Positions 28,666 to 38,257 of a stretch of DNA of 64,000 bases are shown piece after piece. Made by a program: the position numbers and the translations under genes. This DNA comes from Chromohalobacter nigrandesensis. GTDB taxonomy: Bacteria > Pseudomonadota > Gammaproteobacteria > Pseudomonadales > Halomonadaceae. Location: NCBI RefSeq assembly GCF_023061285.1, contig NZ_JAKGAM010000001.1, positions 248,001 to 312,000 of the forward strand, in the 5' to 3' direction. Each line of letters starts with the position of its first letter. The stretch's first letter is position 1. The notes below the pieces were generated by a model. It saw nothing but the letters and a program-made list of their open reading frames with translations, made no database searches and had not been told where the DNA came from.

Positions 28666-28694
28666 TTGCTGCGTTATCGCTTTACTGTTATATT
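28666..28694 (+). promoter_or_regulatory. Sigma-70 promoter for rne
   Basis: TTGCTG (28666-28671), 17 nt, then TATATT (28689-28694). The resulting leader to the ATG at 29305 is about 600 nt, in keeping with the long autoregulated rne leaders of enteric bacteria. Confidence 0.5.
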
Positions 28695-28700
28695 CGAAGC

Positions 28701-29304
28701 TCGCTCTAATGGGCATCAAGCGCCCGCCAGTTGCGCCTGCTTTGCAGACATGCAGGCCCGAGCGAAGAACATGATATCCCCGCTGGCGAAGACATCATCG
28801 CCGCATTTGGGGAACGAACGTTTGGAACGCCATGCCCGCCGGGGGCGCACGATATATGTTCGGCGCCCCCACACGGGGTGACATAAACACCGTGCCGGGG
28901 CCGGCGTCGCCGAATCGACTTATTGCTAGATGTCTGGCGGATGACCGCAGGGCCGGACGGGCACACTCCCGCCGGGACACGTCCTGCCTCCGCCGCGTAC
29001 TCAACATGCTCTTACAGTGTTCAGGGATGTATACGACAGGATCGATACGAACGGGATAACGAAGTTGAACACCCCTCGAAGCGCTGGCGGGCCCCCTCGT
29101 CCACCGCATTCGGCGGCCATCATCACGCGCATCGTTCCCACCGGGCGGTGACGACCGTTGGTATGCCTGTCTTGTTGCCCACGGCCTCCGGGTCGCCACG
29201 ACATCGTCACGACATGCACTGAGCACAAGCATGCAAGCAAACGATTCGACGCGCCGTTTCCACGCCTTGTCGTTAGACCGGCACGCTTAGTCAGTGAGAC
29301 TTGC
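28701..29304 (+). promoter_or_regulatory. Long 5' leader of rne
   Basis: The 728-bp rluC-rne gap holds no credible gene. Its rne-proximal ~600 nt are GC-rich with several potential hairpins, for example GGGGGCG/CGCCCCC around 28845-28872 and a cluster near 28930-28985. E. coli RNase E controls its own level by cutting a structured leader; this leader is a candidate for the same role, though I cannot assign the rne5 RNA family by eye. Confidence 0.4.
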
Positions 29305-32300
29305 ATGAAACGAATGCTCATCAATGCGACACAGCCCGAAGAGCTGCGTGTCGCGCTCGTCGATGGACAACGCCTTTACGACCTCGACATCGAATCCGGC
29401 GCCAGGGAACAAAAAAAGGCCAACATCTACCGTGGCCGCATCACGCGCATCGAGCCCAGTCTCGAAGCAGCCTTCGTCGATTTCGGTGCCGAACGCCACG
29501 GTTTTCTCCCGCTCAAGGAAATCTCACGGGAGTACTTCAGCAAAGAACCGTCCGGGCGTCCCAACATCAAGGAAGTCCTCAAGGAAGGCCAGGAAGTCAT
29601 CGTCCAGGTCGACAAGGAGGAACGTGGCAACAAAGGCGCCGCGTTGACCACCTTTATCAGCCTGGCCGGGCGTTTCCTCGTGCTGATGCCCAACAATCCC
29701 CGCGCCGGCGGCATCTCGCGGCGTATCGAGGGCGACGACCGCACGCAGCTCAAGGATGCCATGGGCCAGCTCACCGTTCCCGACAAGATGGGCGTCATCG
29801 TGCGTACCGCCGGGATCGGGCGCTCCCCCGAGGAACTCCAGTGGGACATGGACTACCTCGTACAGGTATGGGAAGCGATTACCGAGGAAGCCGGCAAGCG
29901 TAGCGCGCCCTTCCTCATCTACCGCGAGTCCAATGTCATCATCCGCGCCATGCGCGATTACCTGCGCCATGATATCGGCGAGGTCTTGATCGACAGCCCC
30001 GAGGTGCACGAGGAAGCCCTGCACTTCATTCGTCAGGTCATGCCCTCTTACCAGAACAAGATCAAGCTTTACGCCGACGATGTGCCGTTGTTCTCGCGCT
30101 TCCAGATCGAGTCGCAGATCGAGACCGCCTATCAGCGTGAAGTCAAACTGCCCTCCGGCGGCGCCGTGGTCATCGATCATACCGAGGCCCTGGTGTCCAT
30201 CGACATCAACTCGGCACGCGCCACGCGCGGCAGCGACATCGAGGAAACCGCGCTACAGACCAACCTCGAAGCCTCCGACGAAATCGCACGTCAGTTGCGC
30301 CTTCGCGATATCGGCGGCCTGGTGGTCATCGACTTCATCGACATGACGCCGGCCAAGAATCAGCGCGAAGTGGAAAATCGTGTCCGCGATGCACTCAAGC
30401 TCGATCGCGCCCGCGTGCAGATCGGACGCATCTCGCGCTTCGGCCTGATGGAAATGTCGCGCCAACGCCTGCGGCCCTCGCTCGGCGAAACCAGCGGCGT
30501 GGTCTGCCCACGTTGCAACGGTCAAGGCACCATCCGCGATGTACGCTCCATCTCGCTGTCCATCATGCGTCTCATCGAAGAAGAGGCCATGAAGGAACGC
30601 AGCTCGCAGATTCGCGCGGTTCTCCCGGTACCGGTGGCAACCTACCTGCTCAACGAAAAGCGCAGCGTGCTCAACGACATCGAGCAGCGGCAAGGCGTTC
30701 AGGTCGTACTCTTGCCGAATCCCGAGATGGATACGCCGCATTACGACATGCAACGCCTGCGCGACGACCAGGTCAACGAAGAAGACGGCCAACGTTCGAG
30801 CTTCGAATTGGCGACCGAGACCGAACATACCCAGGAACCCGATCCGGCGTTCGACAAGCCGGTACAGCGCGCCGAAGCCGCCGTCAAGAGCGTCGCACAT
30901 AACGCCCCTGCGCCGACCTCGCTGCAGACCGATGCCGAGTCCCAGGACAAGCCGAGCGCTGCGAGCGCCACGCCGAGCGCCACCACGACACCTTCGCAAG
31001 CCGCTGAAAGCGGGCTTTTCTCGCGCATGGTGAAGGGTCTCGGCAAGCTGCTCAACAGCAATGATAGCGCCACCTCGACACAAGGCTCACAGGGCTCCGC
31101 CTCTGGCGCCGAGTCGCCCAAGCGCGCCGCCAGCACGTCGTCCAAGACTGATTCCTCGCAACAGCGCAACCGTAGCGGCAACAGCCAAGCGGAACGCTCA
31201 GACGACAAGAAGTCCGCCGACAAGCAGCAGCGTCAGACGTCTCGCGACAACAATGATACGCGCCGCGATACGGCATCCAGCAGTGGCAACAGTAGCCGCA
31301 ATGGCAACAATAATCGCCGGCGTCGCAATGGCGAGGAATCACAAGATCGTCAGGCATCGCGCAACGAAGGCCGCCGCGAGGAAAGCAACGGCTCGCAGTC
31401 CAACCGCAATTCGCGGCCCTCGCGTGGCGCCGGCAAGTCCAACAATGCCGAGCGTAGCGAAAAATCCAGTAACGACGACAACGCGAAGCAGGACACTCGT
31501 AACGACGGTCGCAACGAAGCCCGTAATGCCGGTAAATCCAGCAAGCCCCGCGCGGAAAACAAGGATACCAAGGCCAATAAGCCCAAGTCGGAGACTACGC
31601 CACAAGCGACGTCCAGCGACAAGGCCTCTGAAAAGTCCTCTCCGGCGAAAGACGACACGCCGAAGGCAGACAGCAAGCCGAAGCGCACGCGCAACAACCC
31701 ACGTCAGCGCAGCCGCAAGCATGCCGTGAATCCGCAAGCCGTCGCCGAGCAGGAAAAACTGCAAGCGCAACAGCAGGAAGCGGCAAGCGAACCGGCACAA
31801 GGTGCTCATAGCGAAGTCTCCAGCGCCGCACCCTCGCCCGCCGAGCCGGCAGAAGACAAAGCGAGCGCCACGCCGAGCGAGGCCGCATCGTCTGCAGTGA
31901 CCGAAGCGCCTTCCGATACAGCGTCGCAGTCTAACGAGACGCAACCCGGCGAGAAGCAGTCTCGCATGGCGACGGATGACGATGCCCAGGCGGAGAAATC
32001 CCGCCAGAATGCGGCAACGCCATCGCACCCGGCCGAAGCATCGGTGGAGAGCGACACTGTCGAGGCGACGCAAGACATGGCGACGCAGACGCCTGAAACG
32101 GACAGCGCCGAACGTTCCGCCGCCCAAGCGGTACCAGAAGACGTTTCCGCTGATGGCTCTTCACAAGCGCCCGCTGGTGGCTCTTCACAAGCGTCCGCTG
32201 ATGGCTCTCCGGCACAGGCACCGACGCAAGCCGCTCCTGAGGATACCGGCGAAGCCGCCGAAGCAACCCCGAAGGAGGAAAGCGCTGCAGCTTCTGGCAC

Positions 32301-32805
32301 CGAGCACAGCGCTCCGCAGGCCAGCGATGCGCCGGTCGCGGCGGACGAGCAAGACGCGCCGTCTACGCCCACCGAGCCCCTCGCGGCTCAGGCGAGCGAT
32401 GACAAGCCGGTCAACGATGACGTGACGCCGTCCTCCCAGGCTGAGGACGATAACGTCGCCGTCACCGGTGCACCCGCCGCGACGACGCCCTCGAGCAGCG
32501 CCGAAGAACAAGCCAGCTCGGCTTCGGCCCCGACGCCCACAGCGGCACCCAAGGTCGAAACGCCGACCTCGCCCGATGCGTCGGCCGGCGCCGAGGAAAC
32601 GTCCGTGACGCCGGCCGAGTCCCCGGCACCGACGGCCACATCTCGCGCCAAGGAGGCATCCGCTCCGGCAGCCACGACCACGGTCGCGTCGCAACAACCG
32701 CAGGAAACGACCACGCCGCGTCAGCGCCGTCGCGCCCACAACGACCCACGCGAACAGCGTCATCGTCTCCAGGAAAATCTCTTCCGCGGCGACGACAACG
32801 CCTAA
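29305..32805 (+). CDS. rne: Ribonuclease E
   Basis: The 1166-residue endonuclease organises RNA decay. The N-terminal catalytic half begins [20 protein letters not shown] and has an S1 domain (about 36-120, [21 protein letters not shown]), the 5'-sensor, the DNase I-like active site ([13 protein letters not shown] and [10 protein letters not shown]) and the Zn-link Cys401/Cys404 (CPRCNGQG). From about residue 510 the protein is a low-complexity scaffold rich in Ala, Ser, Gln, Glu with Arg-rich patches (around residues 670-720, including [13 protein letters not shown]) for RNA binding, an acidic Ala-Pro rich stretch, and a conserved-looking end ([20 protein letters not shown]). It is longer than E. 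coli RNase E (1061). An earlier in-frame start at 29158 has no family match. Confidence 0.96.
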   Translation: MKRMLINATQPEELRVALVDGQRLYDLDIESGAREQKKANIYRGRITRIEPSLEAAFVDFGAERHGFLPLKEISREYFSKEPSGRPNIKEVLKEGQEVIVQVDKEERGNKGAALTTFISLAGRFLVLMPNNPRAGGISRRIEGDDRTQLKDAMGQLTVPDKMGVIVRTAGIGRSPEELQWDMDYLVQVWEAITEEAGKRSAPFLIYRESNVIIRAMRDYLRHDIGEVLIDSPEVHEEALHFIRQVMPSYQNKIKLYADDVPLFSRFQIESQIETAYQREVKLPSGGAVVIDHTEALVSIDINSARATRGSDIEETALQTNLEASDEIARQLRLRDIGGLVVIDFIDMTPAKNQREVENRVRDALKLDRARVQIGRISRFGLMEMSRQRLRPSLGETSGVVCPRCNGQGTIRDVRSISLSIMRLIEEEAMKERSSQIRAVLPVPVATYLLNEKRSVLNDIEQRQGVQVVLLPNPEMDTPHYDMQRLRDDQVNEEDGQRSSFELATETEHTQEPDPAFDKPVQRAEAAVKSVAHNAPAPTSLQTDAESQDKPSAASATPSATTTPSQAAESGLFSRMVKGLGKLLNSNDSATSTQGSQGSASGAESPKRAASTSSKTDSSQQRNRSGNSQAERSDDKKSADKQQRQTSRDNNDTRRDTASSSGNSSRNGNNNRRRRNGEESQDRQASRNEGRREESNGSQSNRNSRPSRGAGKSNNAERSEKSSNDDNAKQDTRNDGRNEARNAGKSSKPRAENKDTKANKPKSETTPQATSSDKASEKSSPAKDDTPKADSKPKRTRNNPRQRSRKHAVNPQAVAEQEKLQAQQQEAASEPAQGAHSEVSSAAPSPAEPAEDKASATPSEAASSAVTEAPSDTASQSNETQPGEKQSRMATDDDAQAEKSRQNAATPSHPAEASVESDTVEATQDMATQTPETDSAERSAAQAVPEDVSADGSSQAPAGGSSQASADGSPAQAPTQAAPEDTGEAAEATPKEESAAASGTEHSAPQASDAPVAADEQDAPSTPTEPLAAQASDDKPVNDDVTPSSQAEDDNVAVTGAPAATTPSSSAEEQASSASAPTPTAAPKVETPTSPDASAGAEETSVTPAESPAPTATSRAKEASAPAATTTVASQQPQETTTPRQRRRAHNDPREQRHRLQENLFRGDDNA
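32149..32220 (+). repeat. Three 24-bp tandem repeats inside the rne scaffold region
   Basis: Units at 32149-32172, 32173-32196 and 32197-32220 begin GCTGATGGCTCT, GCTGGTGGCTCT and GCTGATGGCTCT and encode AD/GGSSQAP-like octapeptides. The first two differ at 2 positions; the third diverges at its 3' half. In-frame repeats of this kind can change length by slippage. Confidence 0.8.
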
Positions 32806-32840
32806 GCCCCCAGGCGGCCGATCGGCCGCCTTGCAGTCAC

Positions 32841-32877
32841 AAAAACGCCTGAAGGATTCCTCCTTCAGGCGTTTTTT
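32841..32877. terminator. Strong bidirectional terminator between rne and murB
   Basis: A 16-bp perfect stem (32841-32856 with 32861-32876) closes a TTCC loop and ends in six T on the plus strand and five T on the minus strand. It terminates rne and the convergent murB operon. Confidence 0.93.
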
Positions 32878-32927
32878 ATGGTCGCGTCACCTAGACGCTC
32901 AATAATGCATCGTTTGACGGATGTAAC

Positions 32928-33929
32928 CTATCCCATCAGGCGCGGCTCTCGCTCCAGCAACACCCCAAACGCCTGCCGTACGGTATCGCAAATATGTTCG
33001 GCCAGTACCAACAGCTCCTGCCTGTCGCCACCACCGAAGTGCACCAGTACCAAGGCCTGATGCTCATGCACGCCAAAGGCGCCGAAGCGTGCCCCTTTGA
33101 AACCGCAGTGCTCGATCAACCATCCTGCGGCCAGCTTGACGCTTCCATCCGGTTGCGGAAAATGCGGCATCGCAGGATATTCCCGCAAAAGACGCTCAGC
33201 TTGAGTCGCCTCGATCACGGGATTGGTAAAGAAACTGCCGGCGTTACCCAGCACGGCAGGATCGGGCAGCTTCTCTCGCCTCACGGCACATACGGCATCA
33301 AAGATCTCCCGTACCTCCGGGTGTGCCGAGACACGCTTGGCGAGATCGCCGTAGCCCAAGCGAGGCGAAGGGCGGCGCGACACTCTCAACACCACCTGCG
33401 TCACCACGACACGCCCTGCCAAGGCACGCTTGAAAATGCTATCGCGATAGGCGAATTCACAATCATCGCGCGAGAAAACGGCGTCGCGACCATCATCGCA
33501 GTGGATGACATGGACCGCGTCCAGGACATCGGCGAGTTCGACACCGTAGGCGCCGATATTCTGGATCGGTGCGGCCCCGACATGGCCGGGAATCAACGCC
33601 AGATTTTCGATTCCCCACCAGCCGCGCTCAACGCATGCTGTGACAAGATCGTGCCAGGGCAACCCCGCCTGGGCGTAGACGCGAATCGTCTGCTCGTCGC
33701 TTTCTTCCCACCACCAGTCGTCACACGCTACTTGCAAGGTCACGCCTGAGAGACGGGGCGCGAGAATCAGGTTGCTGGCGCCGCCCACGATATGGAGCGG
33801 CGACGTATCCCGTGCAGCCATGGCCAGCGCGGTGCGTACCTCATCGTGCGTAGTGGCCGCGATGAAACGTTTCGCATGACAGGGCAGCCCCAGCGTATTA
33901 TCGAGTGCCGCAGCCTCAGCGAGCGCCAT
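32928..33929 (-). CDS. murB: UDP-N-acetylenolpyruvoylglucosamine reductase
   Basis: The product is a type I (E. coli-like) MurB: LPCHAKRFIAA, the FAD-binding HIVGGASNLILAP, ENLALIPGHVGAAPIQNIGAYGVEL, CEFAYRDSIFK, the catalytic Ser of NAGSFFTNPVI and Glu near EHQALVLVHFG. It reduces UDP-GlcNAc-enolpyruvate to UDP-MurNAc for peptidoglycan. I chose ATG 33929 (GGAG 7 bases upstream); 33953 is possible. It overlaps the phosphatase stop by 14 bp. Confidence 0.94.
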   Translation of the reverse strand: MALAEAAALDNTLGLPCHAKRFIAATTHDEVRTALAMAARDTSPLHIVGGASNLILAPRLSGVTLQVACDDWWWEESDEQTIRVYAQAGLPWHDLVTACVERGWWGIENLALIPGHVGAAPIQNIGAYGVELADVLDAVHVIHCDDGRDAVFSRDDCEFAYRDSIFKRALAGRVVVTQVVLRVSRRPSPRLGYGDLAKRVSAHPEVREIFDAVCAVRREKLPDPAVLGNAGSFFTNPVIEATQAERLLREYPAMPHFPQPDGSVKLAAGWLIEHCGFKGARFGAFGVHEHQALVLVHFGGGDRQELLVLAEHICDTVRQAFGVLLEREPRLMG

Positions 33930-34416
33930 CGCCAGGCTCCGGCTGCGTTTCAAGGCGTTGACGACAGCTCTCGATCAAGCCGTCGGCCGCCTCCTCGATC
34001 AAGGCGAACACATTGGCAAAACCATCCCCTGCGCCGTAATACGGGTCCGGCACCGAGCGTCCGGGCGTCCCCGCGAAATCCAGCAGCAGGCCGAGATGCG
34101 CCTGACAGTCGTCGGGCGCCATACGCCGCATATGAGCAAGGTTGTCCGCGTCCATGGCCAACACGTAATCGAACGCCTGGAAATCGTCGACACCGAGCTG
34201 GCGCGCGCGTAGCGAGGCAATGTCGATACCTCGCGCTCGCGCTTCCGCCTGGGCACGCGGATCGGGCGATTCGCCCACATGCCAGCGCCCGGTACCACAT
34301 GAATCGAGCGCCACGACATCCTCGAGTCCCGCTGCCTGCAAGCGCGCCCTGACGATGCCTTCAGCAGTGGGTGAGCGGCATATATTGCCTAAACACACAA
34401 AGAGAATGCGGATCAT
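33916..34416 (-). CDS. Low-molecular-weight protein-tyrosine phosphatase
   Basis: The 166-residue protein has the phosphatase loop [10 protein letters not shown] with nucleophile Cys8 and Arg14, and the general-acid Asp in [12 protein letters not shown]. In pseudomonads the same murB-ptp-kdsB order occurs, so its role is probably tied to envelope polysaccharide metabolism (inference). Arsenate reductase is less likely because only the first Cys pair has the usual PTP spacing and the DPYY loop is present. It overlaps kdsB by 4 bp. Confidence 0.9.
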   Translation of the reverse strand: MIRILFVCLGNICRSPTAEGIVRARLQAAGLEDVVALDSCGTGRWHVGESPDPRAQAEARARGIDIASLRARQLGVDDFQAFDYVLAMDADNLAHMRRMAPDDCQAHLGLLLDFAGTPGRSVPDPYYGAGDGFANVFALIEEAADGLIESCRQRLETQPEPGDGAR

Positions 34417-35189
34417 GTCGCGCCCTCCTCCTCGTCGGCGATCAGCCGTCGCACCCGTTCGAGATCTTCCTGGGTATCGACCCCTGCCGGGTGCGCCTCG
34501 CTGGCCAATGCCACCTGGATGCGATGCCCATGGTGCATGGCACGCAATTGCTCGAGCTGCTCCAACTGTTCGAGCGGCGACGGCAGCCAGTCGACATACT
34601 CGGTCAGGAAACTGGCGCGATACGCATAGAGCCCGATATGGCGCAGCCAGGCATCGGTCTCGAGATGATCGGGACGCTGGGCGAAGCTCTCTCGATCCCA
34701 GGGCACCGGCGCGCGGGAGAAATACAGCGCGCGCCCGTATAGATCGCGCACCACCTTGACCACATTGGGATTGAACAAGGTCTCGACGTCGCCGATGGGC
34801 TCCGCCAGGGTGGCAATCGAGGCACTCGCATCGTCGGCGAGACGCCGTGCCACCTGATCGATCAGCGACGCTGGAATGAGCGGCTCATCGCCCTGCACGT
34901 TGACCACGATGGTATCGGCATCCAAACCAAGACGCGCCGCCACTTCGGCAAGGCGATCGGTGCCGGAGGGATGATCGCGCTCGGTGAGCATGACCTCGGC
35001 CTCATAGGGCCGCATAGCCGACTCGATGCGTACATCATCGGTGGCCACCACCACACGCGTGGCACCGCTTTGGCAGGAACGTCGCCATACGCGCGCGATC
35101 ATCGGCTCGCCGTGGAGCTCCAACAAGGGCTTGCCCGGTAGCCGCGAGGAGCCATAGCGCGCCGGTATCACCACGACCACATCATTCAT
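34413..35189 (-). CDS. kdsB: 3-deoxy-manno-octulosonate cytidylyltransferase
   Basis: The 258-residue nucleotidyltransferase starts [22 protein letters not shown] and carries [60 protein letters not shown] and [15 protein letters not shown]. It makes CMP-Kdo, the activated sugar for the LPS inner core. It overlaps the Trm112-like gene by 4 bp. The triple LEQ repeat (gctcgagctgctcc... on the plus strand near 34550) is a short codon repeat. Confidence 0.96.
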   Translation of the reverse strand: MNDVVVVIPARYGSSRLPGKPLLELHGEPMIARVWRRSCQSGATRVVVATDDVRIESAMRPYEAEVMLTERDHPSGTDRLAEVAARLGLDADTIVVNVQGDEPLIPASLIDQVARRLADDASASIATLAEPIGDVETLFNPNVVKVVRDLYGRALYFSRAPVPWDRESFAQRPDHLETDAWLRHIGLYAYRASFLTEYVDWLPSPLEQLEQLEQLRAMHHGHRIQVALASEAHPAGVDTQEDLERVRRLIADEEEGAT

Positions 35190-35410
35190 GTAGCGCTATC
35201 CCGTGCCTCTCCAGCACTACTGCGAGACTTGGCCAGCTTCTCATCGGCGTCCATGCGGCGCGCTTGTTCCGCCAACATCACCGGAATTTCGTCTTCCACG
35301 GGATATGCCAGGCCATCGAAGTGACACTTGAGTTCACCGCGCTCGCGGTCGTACTTGAGCTTGCCCTGACAGTGAGGGCACACCAGCATTGCCAGCATTT
35401 GCTTATCCAT
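35186..35410 (-). CDS. Trm112/YcaR-like small protein
   Basis: The 74-residue protein ([20 protein letters not shown] ... [11 protein letters not shown]) matches the Trm112p-like YcaR family, small zinc-ribbon-like proteins. Cys11 and Cys14 are present; Cys in LKCHFDG is a third candidate ligand. In E. coli ycaR also sits between lpxK and kdsB. Trm112 activates methyltransferases in eukaryotes; the bacterial role is unclear. It overlaps lpxK by 8 bp and kdsB by 4 bp. Confidence 0.9.
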   Translation of the reverse strand: MDKQMLAMLVCPHCQGKLKYDRERGELKCHFDGLAYPVEDEIPVMLAEQARRMDADEKLAKSRSSAGEARDSAT

Positions 35411-36407
35411 GGTTCACCTCGTCGGTCAATGCCGCCAAGCGGCCTTCTAGCCAAGTCATGAGCGCCGGGTCGGGATGCGCTTCGACATCCAGTACCCAGC
35501 ACCGTTCGTGTGCGAAGGTACGACACTTGACCGCATCCTTGGCCGTCATGACCACCGGCCGATTGTCGGAAAATTGCAGATCGGCGGCATCGAAGCGGTG
35601 GTGATCGGCCAAGGGACAAGGGTCGAATTCGACGTTTAGCCCTGCCAGTGTCTCGAAGAAACGCGATGGATGACCGATCCCTGCCACGGCATGCACGCGT
35701 CCATTGAACGGTCGCCCTTCAATGGGATAGCAGACATTATCGATCAGATGCCGCCACCGCGACGGCACCAGATGCATGCTGTAGTGAGGCACCGGTAAAT
35801 CCTGCTGCAGGGGGCCATTGCCGATGACTGCGTCCACGTCTTCCAACCGGGAAAGCGGTTCACGCAGCGGCCCCGCGGGCAGGCAGCGGCCATTGCCGAA
35901 GCCGCGCGCGCCATCCACCACCACGAGTTCGATATCGCGTCCCATGGTCAGATGCTGAAGACCGTCATCGGAGAGCAGGATATCGCAACCAGCCGCGATC
36001 AACTTGCGAGCGGCACGCGGACGATCGGGGTCGACCGCGACCGGAAGTCCCGTCTGGGCCGCCAGCATGACTGGCTCGTCACCCGCTTCTGCAGGTGAGG
36101 TTTCCGGCGTCACGTACAACGGATAGCGATTTGCATGACCGCCATAGCCACGCGAGACGATGCCCGGATGCCAACCACGTTCGGCGAGCCAGCGTGCCAT
36201 CCACGCCACCAGGGGTGACTTCCCGGTCCCTCCCACGGAAAGATTGCCAATCACGATCAACGGCACCGGAGGTGCCCAGACCGTCTTCGTGCCACGTTGA
36301 TAGGCCCTGCGTCGCGCCCCCATGGCCGAGGCATACAGCCCCGCCAGGGGACGCAGCGGCATGAGCCAGGCCGCGTCACGGTACCAGGCATCCTGCAAGC
36401 GACTCAC
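35403..36407 (-). CDS. lpxK: Tetraacyldisaccharide 4'-kinase
   Basis: The 334-residue kinase adds the 4'-phosphate to lipid A precursor at the inner membrane. It has an N-terminal membrane-associated stretch, the P-loop VIGNLSVGGTGKSPLVAW, GIVSRGYGG, DDGLQHLTMGRDIELVVVD (Walker B) and VVMTAKDAVKC. I chose GTG 36407: it overlaps the msbA stop (GTGA) and has AGGAGG just upstream; the frame extends to 36581 inside msbA without family support. Confidence 0.92.
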   Translation of the reverse strand: MSRLQDAWYRDAAWLMPLRPLAGLYASAMGARRRAYQRGTKTVWAPPVPLIVIGNLSVGGTGKSPLVAWMARWLAERGWHPGIVSRGYGGHANRYPLYVTPETSPAEAGDEPVMLAAQTGLPVAVDPDRPRAARKLIAAGCDILLSDDGLQHLTMGRDIELVVVDGARGFGNGRCLPAGPLREPLSRLEDVDAVIGNGPLQQDLPVPHYSMHLVPSRWRHLIDNVCYPIEGRPFNGRVHAVAGIGHPSRFFETLAGLNVEFDPCPLADHHRFDAADLQFSDNRPVVMTAKDAVKCRTFAHERCWVLDVEAHPDPALMTWLEGRLAALTDEVNHG

Positions 36408-38143
36408 TCGGCCTCCTGGAATTGCAGTTGATGAAGTGCTGCATATGCACCATCGCGCGCCAGCAGTTCGGCATGTGTGCCGCTTTCGATGATCTCGCCC
36501 TGCTCCATGACCAGAATACGGTCGGCACGTTCGATGGTCGACAGGCGATGGGCAATGACAAAGGTCGTGCGCCCGCGGCATACCGTTTCCAGCGCTTGCT
36601 GAATATAACGCTCGGACTCGGTATCCAACGCCGAGGTCGCCTCGTCGAGCACCAATACGGGGGCATCCTTGAAAATGGCTCGCGCGATGGCCAGACGCTG
36701 CCGCTGGCCGCCGGACAACATCACCCCGTTATCGCCAACGACGGTATCATAACCGTTCGACAAGTGTTCGATGAACTCATGTGCGTGGGCAGCGCGTGCG
36801 GCGCGCTCGATGGCCTCTCTATCGGAATCCGGATACCCGTACGCAATATTGGCAGCGATGGTGGTATTGAAAAGTGTCACCTGCTGAGACACCAGGGCGA
36901 TGCGCTGACGCAGGGGCGACAGCGAATAGCTCTGGAGATCCACGTCATCTAGCGTCACTCTCCCCTCGGAGGGACGATAGAAACGTGGTAGCAGGCTCAC
37001 CATGGTCGACTTACCGCTGCCGGAACGGCCCACAATGGCGATCATCTCCCCGGCAGGGATATCAAAATCGACACCCTTGAGCACCTCGGACTGATCTTCA
37101 CCATAGCGAAAGCGCACGCACTCGAAACGCACATGCCCGTCGATGCGCGCCGGTACGTAGGTACCATTGTCGACTTCGGAAGGCTCCTCGAGAAGACCGA
37201 ACAACTCCTGCGAGGCCGAGAGTCCTTTCTGAATCGTACTATTGATCTCGGTAAGCTGCCGCACCGGCTTGGCCATCAACGACGCGGCAGTGATGAAGGC
37301 CACGAACTCGCCGGGTGTCATCGACGCCATGAGAGCCGGCGACATTGCCAGCCACACCAGCCCTGCCAGCGACAGCGCCACCAATAACTGAATGACTGGC
37401 GTGCTGATGGCCTTGGTCAACGCCACTTTCATGCTCTGTTCACGGTTGTAATTGCTGGCCTCGGCGAAGCGCGCCTTTTCATAGCCTTCAGCGCCGTGAG
37501 TACGTACCACGCGATAACCCGATAACGCTTCGGAGGCCACGTGAGTGACATCACCCATCGAATTCTGAATGTGCCGCGACAGGCGCCGAAAACGCTTGCT
37601 GGTATAACGGACCACCAAGCCGATCAGCGGTGTAACGGCCAGGAAGATCAACGTCAGCATCCAGTTGGTCCAGAGGAGATAACTGATCAGGCCGATCACG
37701 AACAGGCCTTCGCGCAAGATGATGGTGATGGCGTTGGTCGCAGCCCCGGTCACCTGCTCGACATGGTAGGTGACACGTGACAGCAGGTGACCGCTGGAAT
37801 GCATATCGAAAAAACGTCCCGGCAAGCGCAGCATGTGGTTGAACACTTCGCAGCGCAATGTATGCACCACGTTACGCGCCACATCGCTCATATAATAGGT
37901 ACCCAGGAATGTCCCCACCCCCCGCGCCGCAAACATGCCGATCACGAATAGGGGCAACATCAGGCGAAAGGCCGCATCGGGGTTCTGAATACCGTCGATC
38001 AAGCGCTTCATCATTTCCGCCAACGCGGTGCTCGATGCCGCATAGATGGCATATCCCACCACAGCGGCCATGAATGCCTTCCAATGCGGTTTAACGTATC
38101 CCAGCAAGCGACGATAAAGGGACCAACTGGTAGCGTTTCTCAC
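36404..38143 (-). CDS. msbA: Lipid A export ATP-binding/permease protein
   Basis: The 579-residue half-transporter flips lipid A-core across the inner membrane. The N-terminal ~320 residues hold six helices (for example KAFMAAVVGYAIYAASSTAL); the ABC domain has GRSGSGKSTMVSLLPRFY, LSGGQRQRLAIARAIFKDAP, LVLDEATSALDTESE and the switch His of IAHRLSTI. I chose GTG 38143 with GGAG five bases upstream, which gives the normal MsbA length. msbA-lpxK-ycaR-kdsB is the standard order. Confidence 0.94.
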   Translation of the reverse strand: MRNATSWSLYRRLLGYVKPHWKAFMAAVVGYAIYAASSTALAEMMKRLIDGIQNPDAAFRLMLPLFVIGMFAARGVGTFLGTYYMSDVARNVVHTLRCEVFNHMLRLPGRFFDMHSSGHLLSRVTYHVEQVTGAATNAITIILREGLFVIGLISYLLWTNWMLTLIFLAVTPLIGLVVRYTSKRFRRLSRHIQNSMGDVTHVASEALSGYRVVRTHGAEGYEKARFAEASNYNREQSMKVALTKAISTPVIQLLVALSLAGLVWLAMSPALMASMTPGEFVAFITAASLMAKPVRQLTEINSTIQKGLSASQELFGLLEEPSEVDNGTYVPARIDGHVRFECVRFRYGEDQSEVLKGVDFDIPAGEMIAIVGRSGSGKSTMVSLLPRFYRPSEGRVTLDDVDLQSYSLSPLRQRIALVSQQVTLFNTTIAANIAYGYPDSDREAIERAARAAHAHEFIEHLSNGYDTVVGDNGVMLSGGQRQRLAIARAIFKDAPVLVLDEATSALDTESERYIQQALETVCRGRTTFVIAHRLSTIERADRILVMEQGEIIESGTHAELLARDGAYAALHQLQFQEAE

Positions 38144-38257
38144 GGCGTCTCCGCTGGTTGAGAGGCTTGCTCGCCCCACACATGGGGCAACTGCTGAAAA
38201 TAGGCGATACACGAGCCAATGGTGGCGCGCCACGTGCCCGATGACGATACACACGTA

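Noticed and set aside
32813-32830. 18-bp palindrome GGCGGCCGATCGGCCGCC after rne
   Set aside because: No T tract; it is probably just a GC-rich self-complementary stretch ahead of the real terminator at 32841-32877.
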